The position numbers and the translations under genes were made by a program. Below, piece after piece: positions 35,028 through 42,797 of a DNA stretch of 64,000 bases. The DNA lies in NCBI GenBank assembly GCA_002483445.1, contig DLHY01000163.1, positions 44,170 to 108,169 on the forward strand. Direction: 5' to 3'. The DNA comes from Blastocatellia bacterium UBA7656. GTDB lineage: Bacteria > Acidobacteriota > Blastocatellia > UBA7656. Each line of letters begins with the position of its first letter. Within the stretch, counting starts at the first letter, position 1. The notes under the pieces were generated by a model that was not told the origin of the DNA, did no database searches, and worked only from the letters and a program-made list of their open reading frames with translations.

Positions 35028-37514
35028 TCAATTCGCTCCTATAGGATCGCCCGCAGGCGTAGCCAGAGGCGAAGTCTTCTTTCGCGGCTCGTTGGGGCGG
35101 GCGAGGAATCGCTCGATGTCTTCCTGTACGGCCCGACGATGCGAGGCGTCCGCTGCTGGAATCTTCAGCATCGTGTGCAGTTGTCTGAGAGCTTCTGTCG
35201 CTGTGGCTCTCACCTGCGGCGCGGCGTCAGAGTCGGCGGCCAGGTCCATCAACCGCGTCGCGACGAGGCTTTGCACCGCCTGCTGAATGGCCGCGTGATG
35301 AGCGTCCTTCGACGCGGCAGCTTTCCATGTGCGAGCGATGAGCGCCGCGACTACTTCCTTGAAATCAGGATTGGCATGATTTCGCGAGTGGAAATCGATC
35401 AGGCGAGCTGCGCGATTCGGCTCAAGCAAAGAAGTGATCGCAAGATCAGCCGCGATGGTGGCCGCGCCAATCGGATCGAACACCGGATCGGTGCGGGCGG
35501 AAAAAGTTTCAATCGTGCCTCCCCCGTAACCGAAAGCTCGCGGGGGAATCAATTCGAGAATCCGACCTGGTATGGCAAGTTCTTCCGTCTTGATCGTGTC
35601 GAGTGCGGCGTTCAACGCCTCGCGCTGGCGCGCAGCCGGGACTATCTCCTGAACGCGCGCCGGACTTGGCCCTGATGAAGTCTTTACGGCGTAGGTGTAA
35701 TAAAGTCCGCCTACGGATTTGATCGCCGCCTGAAGCTGATAGCGATGATGAAGGTAGAGCGGGAGGAATTTGGCTTCGAGCAACCACAGCGGCGTTCCCT
35801 GGCGGATATTTTTAAGTCCGAACTGCTCAATGCCGATTCGTCGCACCTGCATTTCGTGGCGAAGCATCGCCACCGGATCGCTTCCGTTGTCCCATAAACT
35901 TGCCAGAGGATGAGCCGCGCCGAGTGGCCGCGCGTCTGCGTCCGAGATGAAAAGCATTCCCGCGCTCACTCCGTCGGTCAGAATTTTTTCCATCTCCGCC
36001 GATTCGTTCGCCCCTGCCGCAAATTCCGCATAGCCATATTTGATCGCGAACTTGTCGTATTCGCCGATGCCTTTTGAATAAGCGTTCGACAGATCGAGAT
36101 GTCCGTCCTTGATTTCGATCATCGGCGCGGGATAATCCATCACCGAAGCGCGACCATAACTGCTTGCGGCGAAGTTGTGCGCAAGCCCTAACGTGTGTCC
36201 CACCTCGTGCGCTGATAGTTGTCGTATGCGCGCAATCGACATCGCCGCAGAATCAGCAGCCGGATCAGCGAAAGCCAGATAATCTGCGTCGGGCAGCGCG
36301 CCGAATTCGCACATATCCGCGGCGTTTGCGTAAGGCGGCACAAGGCCCGTGAACAGAAGATAATCCTGACGCACGCGCAGAGAGCCGAGCGTCACATTAC
36401 CTTTGATTATTTCGCCCGTGCGCGGATCGGTGATGCTGCTGCCGTAAGACCATCCGCGCGTCGAGCGATGCACCCAGTTGATCATGTTGTAGCGCGCGTC
36501 CATCGGGTCTGTGTCTTCGGGAAGCACCTTGACCTGAAAAGCGTTTCTGAAACCTGCGGATTCGAAGGCCGCGTTCCACCACGACGCGCCTTCGATGAGC
36601 GCGCTGCGAATGGGTTCAGGCGTGCCGTTATCGACATAATAGATGATCGGTTTTACTGGCTCGGACACGGCGGCTGCGGGGTCTTTCTTTTGAAGGCGGT
36701 GACGAGCGATCCAACGCTTCTCGATAGGATCGGTTATGGGCGAAGCGTAATCGTAAAATGTTCTGCCATTCATGCCGACTCGCGGATCGAGTTTGCGCGG
36801 TTTGTAATTGCCGTCAGGCAGTTCGACGAAAGAGTGATGCTGGCGAACCGTGACGGCTTGAGCCGTCGGCGCGGTGCTGCGAACCAGCGGGCCGGGATCG
36901 TCCGATGTGAGAGTGATTATGGTTTCGACCTCGCTGTTTTTCGGAAAGCCTTTCGTGCGCGGCAGGTAAAACGCAGAGCGGCTTTCGTCGAAGCGAAACT
37001 GCCCCTGTCGCGTCTGGCGCAATCGGTCAGCGGCTCCGTGCGCATCGCGCAGGAAGAATGCAGTCGCGTCAACGAGCGCGCGGCCTGCTTCTTCTGCCTC
37101 GACTTTGAATCCCCAGATGATTGAGCGCGCGAATGATTCTTCGACGGCTCGTCGCTCCGACGCATCATTCGAGATTGCGCGATATGCATAGTTCGGCTCG
37201 ATCATCAGAATTTTAGGGCCGATGCGCTCGAAGAAAATTATGCGCGTTTCTCCGAGTTGGCCGCGATCAAGGCCTATAGGGTTAGACCCTAGCCCTGTGG
37301 AGAGCGAAACCTGATAGAGAATCTCGGTGTTGAAACGCGAGATTTCAAGGAAGAGTTTTCCCGTCGGTGCGTCCCAGTAGAGCGGCACGAACCCATCGAT
37401 CTTCTGCATACGAGCAGTTCTTGCATTGATAGTTTTATCCGCCGCTGCCTGCTCCTGCGCCGAGACCGGCAGAGCGAGTATAAGAAAAAAGAAGGCGAGA
37501 ACTTTGTGTGACAT
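35028..37514 (-). CDS. Exported zinc metalloprotease, DUF4953/DUF5117 type
   Basis: An 828-residue protein with a signal peptide (MSHKVLAFFFLILALPVSAQ) from ATG 37514 with GAGAGG upstream. An N-terminal DUF5118/5117-like beta-rich region (residues about 25-330) is followed by a metzincin-like catalytic site SAHEVGHTLGLAHNFAAS, with H-E-x2-H-x5-H zinc ligands (about 445-455) and a downstream Met-turn-like SVMDYPAP. The C-terminal helical part of about 330 residues is typical of the family. Secreted or periplasmic peptidase; substrate unknown. Confidence 0.88.
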   Translation of the reverse strand: MSHKVLAFFFLILALPVSAQEQAAADKTINARTARMQKIDGFVPLYWDAPTGKLFLEISRFNTEILYQVSLSTGLGSNPIGLDRGQLGETRIIFFERIGPKILMIEPNYAYRAISNDASERRAVEESFARSIIWGFKVEAEEAGRALVDATAFFLRDAHGAADRLRQTRQGQFRFDESRSAFYLPRTKGFPKNSEVETIITLTSDDPGPLVRSTAPTAQAVTVRQHHSFVELPDGNYKPRKLDPRVGMNGRTFYDYASPITDPIEKRWIARHRLQKKDPAAAVSEPVKPIIYYVDNGTPEPIRSALIEGASWWNAAFESAGFRNAFQVKVLPEDTDPMDARYNMINWVHRSTRGWSYGSSITDPRTGEIIKGNVTLGSLRVRQDYLLFTGLVPPYANAADMCEFGALPDADYLAFADPAADSAAMSIARIRQLSAHEVGHTLGLAHNFAASSYGRASVMDYPAPMIEIKDGHLDLSNAYSKGIGEYDKFAIKYGYAEFAAGANESAEMEKILTDGVSAGMLFISDADARPLGAAHPLASLWDNGSDPVAMLRHEMQVRRIGIEQFGLKNIRQGTPLWLLEAKFLPLYLHHRYQLQAAIKSVGGLYYTYAVKTSSGPSPARVQEIVPAARQREALNAALDTIKTEELAIPGRILELIPPRAFGYGGGTIETFSARTDPVFDPIGAATIAADLAITSLLEPNRAARLIDFHSRNHANPDFKEVVAALIARTWKAAASKDAHHAAIQQAVQSLVATRLMDLAADSDAAPQVRATATEALRQLHTMLKIPAADASHRRAVQEDIERFLARPNEPRKKTSPLATPAGDPIGAN

Positions 37515-37887
37515 AATCAACCTCTCAAGAGCGAAATGATTCGAGGAACTCTTCCACTGGGAGGTGGCTCGTGAATTTGCGAAACGAGAAGAGAATGCTA
37601 TGGCGAGCAAGCCGCCAAGTCAAGGCGACGCAACCCTTCGAAACGAGACGACCGACTGCTTAACCGACTTGATAAGCTCAGGCGGATGAGTTTATCAATA
37701 ATCCATGAAACTGATTTTCATGGATACGCCCGAATTCGCCGTCCCCTCGCTTGCTTGATTTGCTATTCAATTTCCGCGAGATCAATCGTCATATCGACTT
37801 CACAGCGACTCTGATCGGAAATAGCTTTTTCCTGACAGAGCGACTACACTCGGTTTGTTTAACTGTGTCGAGTCTACGAGGTTGTTT
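37515..37887. other. Island left boundary: spacer with fmt 5'-end copy
   Basis: No intact gene. It contains the upstream region of the metalloprotease, a 65-base near copy of the fmt start (37687-37751), and the promoter side of the sigma factor gene. Confidence 0.7.
37687..37751 (+). repeat. Direct repeat: duplicated 5' end of fmt (left copy)
   Basis: Matches 45182-45246 with five mismatches in 65 bases, covering the fmt leader and the codons for MKLIFMDTPEFAVPSL before an early stop. The intact fmt begins MKLIFMGTPEFAVPSL. The two copies flank the 7.4-kb island with sigma factor, kinase, toxin-antitoxin and CHAT genes in direct orientation. Confidence 0.9.
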
Positions 37888-38451
37888 ATGAATACTCCCT
37901 CGCGCGGCGACATAACTCGCTTACTCATTGCCTGGAGCAACGGCGACCAAGACGCTTTCGATCAACTCGCGCCACTGGTTTACGATCAACTGAGACGCAT
38001 CGCAAGAAGCAAGCTGAGACAACATGGCTCAGACGGAGTGCTTCAACCAACCGCGCTCGTGCATGAAGCCTACATCAGACTCGTCGATCAAACCCGCATT
38101 GAGTGGCGAGATCGCGCGCACTTTTATGCCATCGCCGCAAATACGATTCGCCGCATCCTCATTGATGATTATCGCCATCGCACTGCCGACAAACGCGGCG
38201 GAGGCGCAAGCCTGGTTTCGCTCGACGAAAGCGACGCGGTCTCCAGCGCCCAGAGCGTGGATTTGCTGGCCCTCGACGAAGCGATAGAGAGACTCACAAC
38301 GCTTGACCCCCGACAGGCCGAGATAATCGATATGAGATTTTTCGGCGGCCTGACCAATGATGAGATCGCCCTTGCGTTAGGGGTCTCGGTTAAAACAGTT
38401 GAGCGCGAGTCACGCGCAGCAAAAGCCTGGCTTCGCTCACAGCTTGAATGA
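37888..38451 (+). CDS. ECF-type RNA polymerase sigma factor (TIGR02999-like)
   Basis: About 187 residues from ATG 37888 (MNTPSRGDITRLLIAWSNGD). Region 2 contains the marker ALVHEAYIRLVDQTRIEWRD of the TIGR02999/ECF group found in Acidobacteria and Planctomycetes. Region 4 has LDPRQAEIIDMRFFGGLTND-EIALALGVSVKTVERESR. It is followed 88 bases later by a Ser/Thr kinase gene, the usual partner of this sigma group; the kinase may control sigma activity. First gene of the fmt-flanked island. Confidence 0.9.
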   Translation: MNTPSRGDITRLLIAWSNGDQDAFDQLAPLVYDQLRRIARSKLRQHGSDGVLQPTALVHEAYIRLVDQTRIEWRDRAHFYAIAANTIRRILIDDYRHRTADKRGGGASLVSLDESDAVSSAQSVDLLALDEAIERLTTLDPRQAEIIDMRFFGGLTNDEIALALGVSVKTVERESRAAKAWLRSQLE

Positions 38452-38539
38452 CGCCTGCGGACTTTATGAAAAAGCGGTGAGGGATTTTCGTCGCTTTTTG
38501 CGACTTAACAGTTGAGGGCAAAAAACGGAGATTGACGAT

Positions 38540-40312
38540 ATGGCCGAAAGAGAACGATTCCTGAAAGCCAAAGAGATATTCCTGCAAGCCGTCGAAAAAG
38601 ACGCGGACGAGCGCAAGCGATACATCGCTGAGGCTTGCGCTGACGATGAGGCTTTGCGCCTGGAGGTTTTGCGTTTGCTCGGAGGCGACAGTCAGGCAAG
38701 TGAAGAATGGGAAGATACGGTGCGCCTTGAAGTTGAAGAGCGATTGCAATTCTTTCAATCAGCCGAAGCCACAGAGTACCCGATTGGAGAGATGTTCGGC
38801 GGCAGATATCTCATCGAATCGAAGCTCGGACAGGGCGGCATCGGCGCGGTCTATCTCGCTTCGGACACACGCTTGTATTCCCGCCCCGTCGTCGTAAAGC
38901 TCCTGCTCGACACATCGAGCCGGAATCAATACCTCGTTGACAAGTTCAAACACGAAGGCGAGGGGCTTGCGCGCATCAATCATCCGGGCGTGGTGAAGGT
39001 TTATGACCTCGGCGAACTGGCAGACGGAAAGCCTTATCTCGTTATGGAGTTTGTCAAAGGCAACTCGCTCGCTTCAGAAATCCGGGCGGGCGCGATGGAT
39101 TTTCAGCGCGCTGCCCTGCTTATTCGCCAGATCGCTCAAGCCCTCTCTGCCGCGCATTACGAAGGCGTGATTCACCGCGATCTCAAGCCCGCCAACGTGA
39201 TGATTGAAAAACTCAGCGACGGCGCCGAGCAGTCCAGGCTGATCGATTTCGGTATCGCCCGACTCGCCAACCCGATATCAGCAAGCTCAACGCAGATGCC
39301 CGTCGCCATAGGCACACCCGATTACATGGCGAGCGAGCAGATTGAAAAAGGCGCAGCGTCGTCGGCAAGCGACATTTACGCGCTCGGAGTGATGGCTTAT
39401 GAAATGCTGACTGCGGATCGTCCGTTCCACATCGATTCCGCATCCGTGCCGGAGATGCTCAGGCTGGTCACTATGCAACGAACGGGAGTGAGCCGAAAGC
39501 CGAAACAGTTGCGCGCGGATTTGCCTGACGCGGCACAGGAGGAGATATTGAGAGCTTTATCTTACGATCCTGATGATCGTCACCAGAAGGCATTCGAGTT
39601 GGGAGAGCGCCTCTATCGCGCCCTGACTGGCGAAGATCGAATCGAGCCATCGAGGATGTATCTGGGTACCGTGCATGAGTTGCAGTCCATTTCCAATCGG
39701 ATCGAGCCACCCGGAATGCGCCAGGCACTGGAGGAACTACTGGGTGTTGCCACTCGCGGGATGGGCGCGAAGTCTGTCAATCGAGCGGTGCAGGCATTTG
39801 AGCGATTGTGGTCAAGCGCGGTGCTGACAGACCGCATACGCCCGCTCTCGATTGAAAGCGCGAAGGAAGAGCGCACACGTCAGGTTCGCGGAATGGGCGC
39901 AAAGCCAAAGAGAGCGGAGTACGCATATCGTCTGGGAAGTCGGGTATGCCTCGCGTTCGACATAAATCGAGATGGGTATTTGACGCTGCTTGATGAAGGC
40001 CCGGAAGGCATAGTCTATTGCCTCTGCCCATCGCAGTTTGCGCCGAGCGCGCGGCTCGAATCGGGGCGAATTTACTTGCCGCAGGAAGGCTCGCCCCACG
40101 AAGCATTCGAGATGACGGGGGCGGCTGGAAAAGAGAAGTTGCTGGCCGTCATCAGCGACGAGCCGTTGGGACTGGACTGGCTGCCGAAGGATGCCGACAC
40201 GCCTGCGCGAGAATTGAGCAGTGATGACATCGAACTGTTGTTCGCTCGACTTCAAGCTTTAGGCGAGGGGCGATGGACAGCGCTCGCGTCTTACTTCGAG
40301 GTTGTGGCATAG
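38540..40312 (+). CDS. Serine/threonine protein kinase with C-terminal DUF4384-like domain
   Basis: A 590-residue protein. The kinase domain (about 90-365) has glycine loop LGQGGIGAVYLA, Lys120 (VVVKLLL), catalytic VIHRDLKPANV (Asp214) and DFG at Asp236 (LIDFGIARL). No transmembrane segment is clear, so it is probably cytoplasmic. The C-terminal domain (about 455-570, YRLGSRVCLAFDINRDGYLT; LLAVISDEPLGLDWLPKD) looks like DUF4384. The gene's last 200 bases are repeated twice downstream (41147-41350 and 42518-42737), each time after a toxin-antitoxin module. It likely acts with the preceding sigma factor. Confidence 0.9.
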   Translation: MAERERFLKAKEIFLQAVEKDADERKRYIAEACADDEALRLEVLRLLGGDSQASEEWEDTVRLEVEERLQFFQSAEATEYPIGEMFGGRYLIESKLGQGGIGAVYLASDTRLYSRPVVVKLLLDTSSRNQYLVDKFKHEGEGLARINHPGVVKVYDLGELADGKPYLVMEFVKGNSLASEIRAGAMDFQRAALLIRQIAQALSAAHYEGVIHRDLKPANVMIEKLSDGAEQSRLIDFGIARLANPISASSTQMPVAIGTPDYMASEQIEKGAASSASDIYALGVMAYEMLTADRPFHIDSASVPEMLRLVTMQRTGVSRKPKQLRADLPDAAQEEILRALSYDPDDRHQKAFELGERLYRALTGEDRIEPSRMYLGTVHELQSISNRIEPPGMRQALEELLGVATRGMGAKSVNRAVQAFERLWSSAVLTDRIRPLSIESAKEERTRQVRGMGAKPKRAEYAYRLGSRVCLAFDINRDGYLTLLDEGPEGIVYCLCPSQFAPSARLESGRIYLPQEGSPHEAFEMTGAAGKEKLLAVISDEPLGLDWLPKDADTPARELSSDDIELLFARLQALGEGRWTALASYFEVVA

Positions 40313-40321
40313 ATGGACTGA

Positions 40322-40350
40322 TTGCTGCGTGTTCAGAGCAGGCTTATACT
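40322..40350 (+). promoter_or_regulatory. Promoter of PIN module 1
   Basis: TTGCTG (40322-40327) and TATACT (40345-40350) with a 17-base spacer, just after the kinase stop. The same promoter in a near-identical leader precedes module 2 (41495-41523). Confidence 0.6.
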
Positions 40351-40441
40351 TCGACCATCGCCAGACTGAATGCGGTTGCGACGGGGTGAAAGTCACGGCG
40401 GCAAGCTTGGGATCAAATGGGATCAAGAGAGGATTAAATTT

Positions 40442-40708
40442 ATGGCTGTACAGGAAATTGAACTGCGGGTTGCGGCGCTGGAAGCTGAGGTGGCGCGACT
40501 GAAAGAGCAATTGGAAAAAGTAGCTCCTTCGAAGGGAGACTGGTTGGACGAAATCTATGGGGCTTTCGCCAACGATCCGGACTTTGAAGAAGCTATGCGT
40601 CTGGGCCGGGAATACCGCGAGTCTCTGCGCCCTAAAGCGAACAGGAAACCGGTTCGTAAAACCGCAAAGAAAGCTGTAAGGAAATCTGTGAAAGGGCGCA
40701 AGGGTTGA
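40442..40708 (+). CDS. Antitoxin-like coiled-coil protein (module 1)
   Basis: An 88-residue protein starting MAVQEIELRVAALEAEVARL, a coiled coil, followed by NDPDFEEAMRLGREYRESLR-PK and a Lys/Arg-rich tail. The EEAMRLGREYRESLRPK block is shared with two paralogues downstream and is the probable toxin-binding part. It ends 1 base before the PIN toxin start, the usual antitoxin-toxin order. No DNA-binding fold is recognised apart from the basic tail. Confidence 0.75.
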   Translation: MAVQEIELRVAALEAEVARLKEQLEKVAPSKGDWLDEIYGAFANDPDFEEAMRLGREYRESLRPKANRKPVRKTAKKAVRKSVKGRKG

Positions 40709-40709
40709 G

Positions 40710-41135
40710 ATGTACATCCTCGACACTGACCATCTCAGTCTGTTGGGACGAGCTAGCAGTATGGAAGCGCAGCGGTTGCGCTTCCGTTTGGCTGGATTGA
40801 AGTCAGAAGAGAGAGTTACGACCATCATCACTTTCGAGGAGCAAATGCGTGGTTGGATGTCACATCTGGCGCAAGCTCGTTCGCTCGCCCGGCAGGTTGA
40901 AGCTTATCGGCGGCTCAAGGAATTCCTGGATCGTTATCTGAAGATCACCGTGCTTGAATTTGACGAAGCGGCAGCCGCCGAGTTCGAGCGGCTGAAGCAA
41001 TCGCGCCTTCGCATCGGCGCGATGGATTTGAAGATCGCCTCCATCGCTCTGGCGCGCGGCGCAACGGTGCTGACCAGAAACCTCAAGGACTTCAATCGCG
41101 TGCCTGACCTGAGAGTTGAAGACTGGACAGAGTGA
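40710..41135 (+). CDS. vapC: VapC-type PIN-domain toxin (module 1)
   Basis: A 141-residue PIN RNase with acidic active-site residues in YILDTDHLSLL (Asp5 and Asp7), FEEQMRGW, RIGAMDLKIASIAL and TRNLKDFNRVP. It should cleave tRNA or rRNA when free of its antitoxin. It is about 70% similar by eye to the toxin of module 2. After its stop the DNA resumes with a copy of the kinase 3' end. Confidence 0.9.
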   Translation: MYILDTDHLSLLGRASSMEAQRLRFRLAGLKSEERVTTIITFEEQMRGWMSHLAQARSLARQVEAYRRLKEFLDRYLKITVLEFDEAAAAEFERLKQSRLRIGAMDLKIASIALARGATVLTRNLKDFNRVPDLRVEDWTE

Positions 41136-41146
41136 GATGCCGCGTC

Positions 41147-41350
41147 CTGCGAAGCATTCGAGATATCGGGGGCGGCAGGAAAAGAGAAGTTGCTGGCCGT
41201 CATCAGCGACGAGCCATTAGGATTGGACTGGCTGACGAAAGACACAGAAACATCGGCACGAGTCTTGAGCGGCGATGACCTTGAATCGTCGTTCGCTCGA
41301 CTTCAAGCATTAGGAGAAGGCCGTTGGACGGCGCTCGCGTCATACTTCGA
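41147..41350 (+). pseudogene. Duplicated 3' end of the kinase gene (DUF4384 part), copy 2
   Basis: Begins EAFEISGAAGKEKLLAVISD in one frame and continues EPLGLDWLTKDTETSARVLS and LQALGEGRWTALASYFEG, nearly the same as the kinase end (EAFEMTGAAGKEKLLAVISD). It has no start or upstream kinase part and is interrupted by a REP-like insertion at its end. Confidence 0.9.
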
Positions 41351-41466
41351 GGGTAATGCCTCAGTTCCGGGAGGTACAACAGGCTGGCAGCCTGTTGAGA
41401 GCCTTGAGGTCTCTACGACTGTAGGGCAGCCTATCGTACTTTCTCCTCCCATAACTGAGCGATTAC
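41351..41466. repeat. REP-like insertion splitting the duplicated leader
   Basis: A segment of about 116 bases with palindromes ACAACAGGCTGGCAGCCTGT and GGTAATGCC...GCGATTACC-like edges. It interrupts the duplicated kinase-end/leader sequence: TTCGAGG occurs on both sides (41347-41353 and 41469-41475 approximately), like a target duplication. Without it the flanks join exactly as in copy 1 (TACTTCGAGGTTGTGGCATAG). Confidence 0.7.
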
Positions 41467-41494
41467 CTTCGAGGTTGTGGCATAGATGGACTGA

Positions 41495-41523
41495 TTGCTG
41501 CGTGTTCAGAGCAGGCTTATACT
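41495..41523 (+). promoter_or_regulatory. Promoter of PIN module 2
   Basis: TTGCTG (41495-41500) and TATACT (41518-41523), 17-base spacer, in a leader almost identical to that of module 1. Confidence 0.6.
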
Positions 41524-41613
41524 TCGACCATCGCCAGACTGAATGCGGTTGCGACGGGGTGAAAGTCACGGCGGCAAGTTTGAAGCAAACGGCATCAAGA
41601 GAGGATTAAATAT

Positions 41614-41832
41614 ATGGCTGTACAGGAGATTGAACTGCGGGTTGCGGCGCTGGAAGCTGAAGTCGCTCAGTTGAAGCAAAAGCTTGAGTGCGTGACCAAT
41701 CCAGCCAGTCCGTGGTGGCGAGAAATCTACGGAACGTTTGCCGACGATCCGCTCCACGAAGAGGCGATGCGACTGGGGCGCGAGTACCGCGAGTCGCTGC
41801 GCCCAAAAACTGGCAAACGAGGGAGGACCTGA
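41614..41832 (+). CDS. Antitoxin-like coiled-coil protein (module 2, first copy)
   Basis: A 72-residue paralogue of the module 1 antitoxin: MAVQEIELRVAALEAEVAQL, then WWREIYGTFADDPLHEEAMR and LGREYRESLRPK. Its first 30 codons are almost identical at DNA level to module 1. It lacks a toxin directly behind it and is followed 3 bases later by another paralogue, so it is a duplicated antitoxin. Confidence 0.72.
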   Translation: MAVQEIELRVAALEAEVAQLKQKLECVTNPASPWWREIYGTFADDPLHEEAMRLGREYRESLRPKTGKRGRT

Positions 41833-41835
41833 TTT

Positions 41836-42084
41836 ATGGCTGTACCGGAGATTGAGTCGCGCGTCGCAGTCCTTGAGGCTAAAGTCGAGCAACTCCAGCG
41901 CAAACTGGAAGCCGTCGCCCCTGATGCAAAACCCTGGTGGGAACACATCGTGGGGGCTTTTGCCGATGACCCAGCCTTTGAGGAAGCGATGCGCTTAGGA
42001 CGCGAGTACCGCGAATCACTTCGCCCCAAGCCTCGTTCCAAACAAACCAAACACGCACAATCTGCCAAAGCGAGGAAACGGTGA
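41836..42084 (+). CDS. Antitoxin-like coiled-coil protein (module 2, second copy)
   Basis: An 82-residue paralogue: MAVPEIESRVAVLEAKVEQL coiled coil, WWEHIVGAFADDPAFEEAMR and the LGREYRESLRPK block, then a basic tail (KQTKHAQSAKARKR). It ends 1 base before the second PIN toxin, so this copy is the likely cognate antitoxin, with the preceding copy a possible second inhibitor. Confidence 0.75.
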   Translation: MAVPEIESRVAVLEAKVEQLQRKLEAVAPDAKPWWEHIVGAFADDPAFEEAMRLGREYRESLRPKPRSKQTKHAQSAKARKR

Positions 42085-42085
42085 T

Positions 42086-42511
42086 ATGTTCGTACTCGAT
42101 ACCGATCATATCAGCCTGATGGAATGGAACACAGGCTCCGCGCGGCAACGTCTGTTGCGCCGACTGAGCGCAGTTCCACCGGATGAGGTTTTCACGACCA
42201 TCGTGACTTACGAAGAGCAGACGCGCGGCTGGATGGCTTACACGGCCCGTGCGCGCACGACCGCCCAGCAGGTCGAAGCGTATCGCAAGCTGGAACGCCA
42301 TCTTGATCTCTATCGTGGTATTCAAGTGTTGGGATTCGATGAGCGTGCCGGGACTGAATTCGATCACTTGCGGGCCTTGCGTCTTCGCATCGGCGCGATG
42401 GATTTGAAGATCGCCTCTATCGCACTGGCGCACAATGCGCCAGTGCTGACCAGAAACCTCAAGGACTTCAGCCGTGTGCCTGACCTGCGCGTTGAAGATT
42501 GGACAGAGTAA
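42086..42511 (+). CDS. vapC: VapC-type PIN-domain toxin (module 2)
   Basis: A 141-residue PIN RNase: MFVLDTDHISLMEWNTGSAR with Asp5 and Asp7, YEEQTRGWMAY, RIGAMDLKIASIALAHNAPV and TRNLKDFSRVPDLRVEDWTE. Same length and motifs as the module 1 toxin but clearly diverged, so the toxins duplicated before the recent leader and kinase-end copies, or came from different donors. Followed directly by the third copy of the kinase 3' end. Confidence 0.9.
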   Translation: MFVLDTDHISLMEWNTGSARQRLLRRLSAVPPDEVFTTIVTYEEQTRGWMAYTARARTTAQQVEAYRKLERHLDLYRGIQVLGFDERAGTEFDHLRALRLRIGAMDLKIASIALAHNAPVLTRNLKDFSRVPDLRVEDWTE

Positions 42512-42517
42512 GTAGCC

Positions 42518-42737
42518 GCGTCCCACGAGGCATTCGAGATGACGGGGCGGCTGGAAAAGAGAAGTTGCTGGCCGTTATCAGCGACGAATCGTTAGGATTT
42601 GATTGGCTGCCGAAAGACGCAGAAACACCGGCACGAGTCTTGAGCGGCGATGACCTTGAATCGTCGTTCGCTCGACTGTAGCGATCAGGCGAAGACAACT
42701 GGGCATCGCTATCGCCTTATTTCGAGGCCATTGCCTG
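42518..42737 (+). pseudogene. Duplicated 3' end of the kinase gene, copy 3 (degenerate)
   Basis: Resembles 40097-40312: EKLLAVISDESLGFDWLPKD, AETPARVLSGDDLESSFARL. It carries a one-base loss near its start (GGGGCGG for GGGGGCGG) and a TAG where the kinase has the Gln of ARLQAL. Non-coding remnant. Confidence 0.88.
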
Positions 42738-42797
42738 ACGAGATGCGCTATTAGGCGGATGGCAATCGCAAACAAACTTAGCAAAGGAATGTCGAGT

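Noticed and set aside
36219..37124. Long plus-strand frame of 301 codons
   Set aside because: It lies fully inside the metalloprotease gene on the other strand and has no recognisable motif; a shadow frame.
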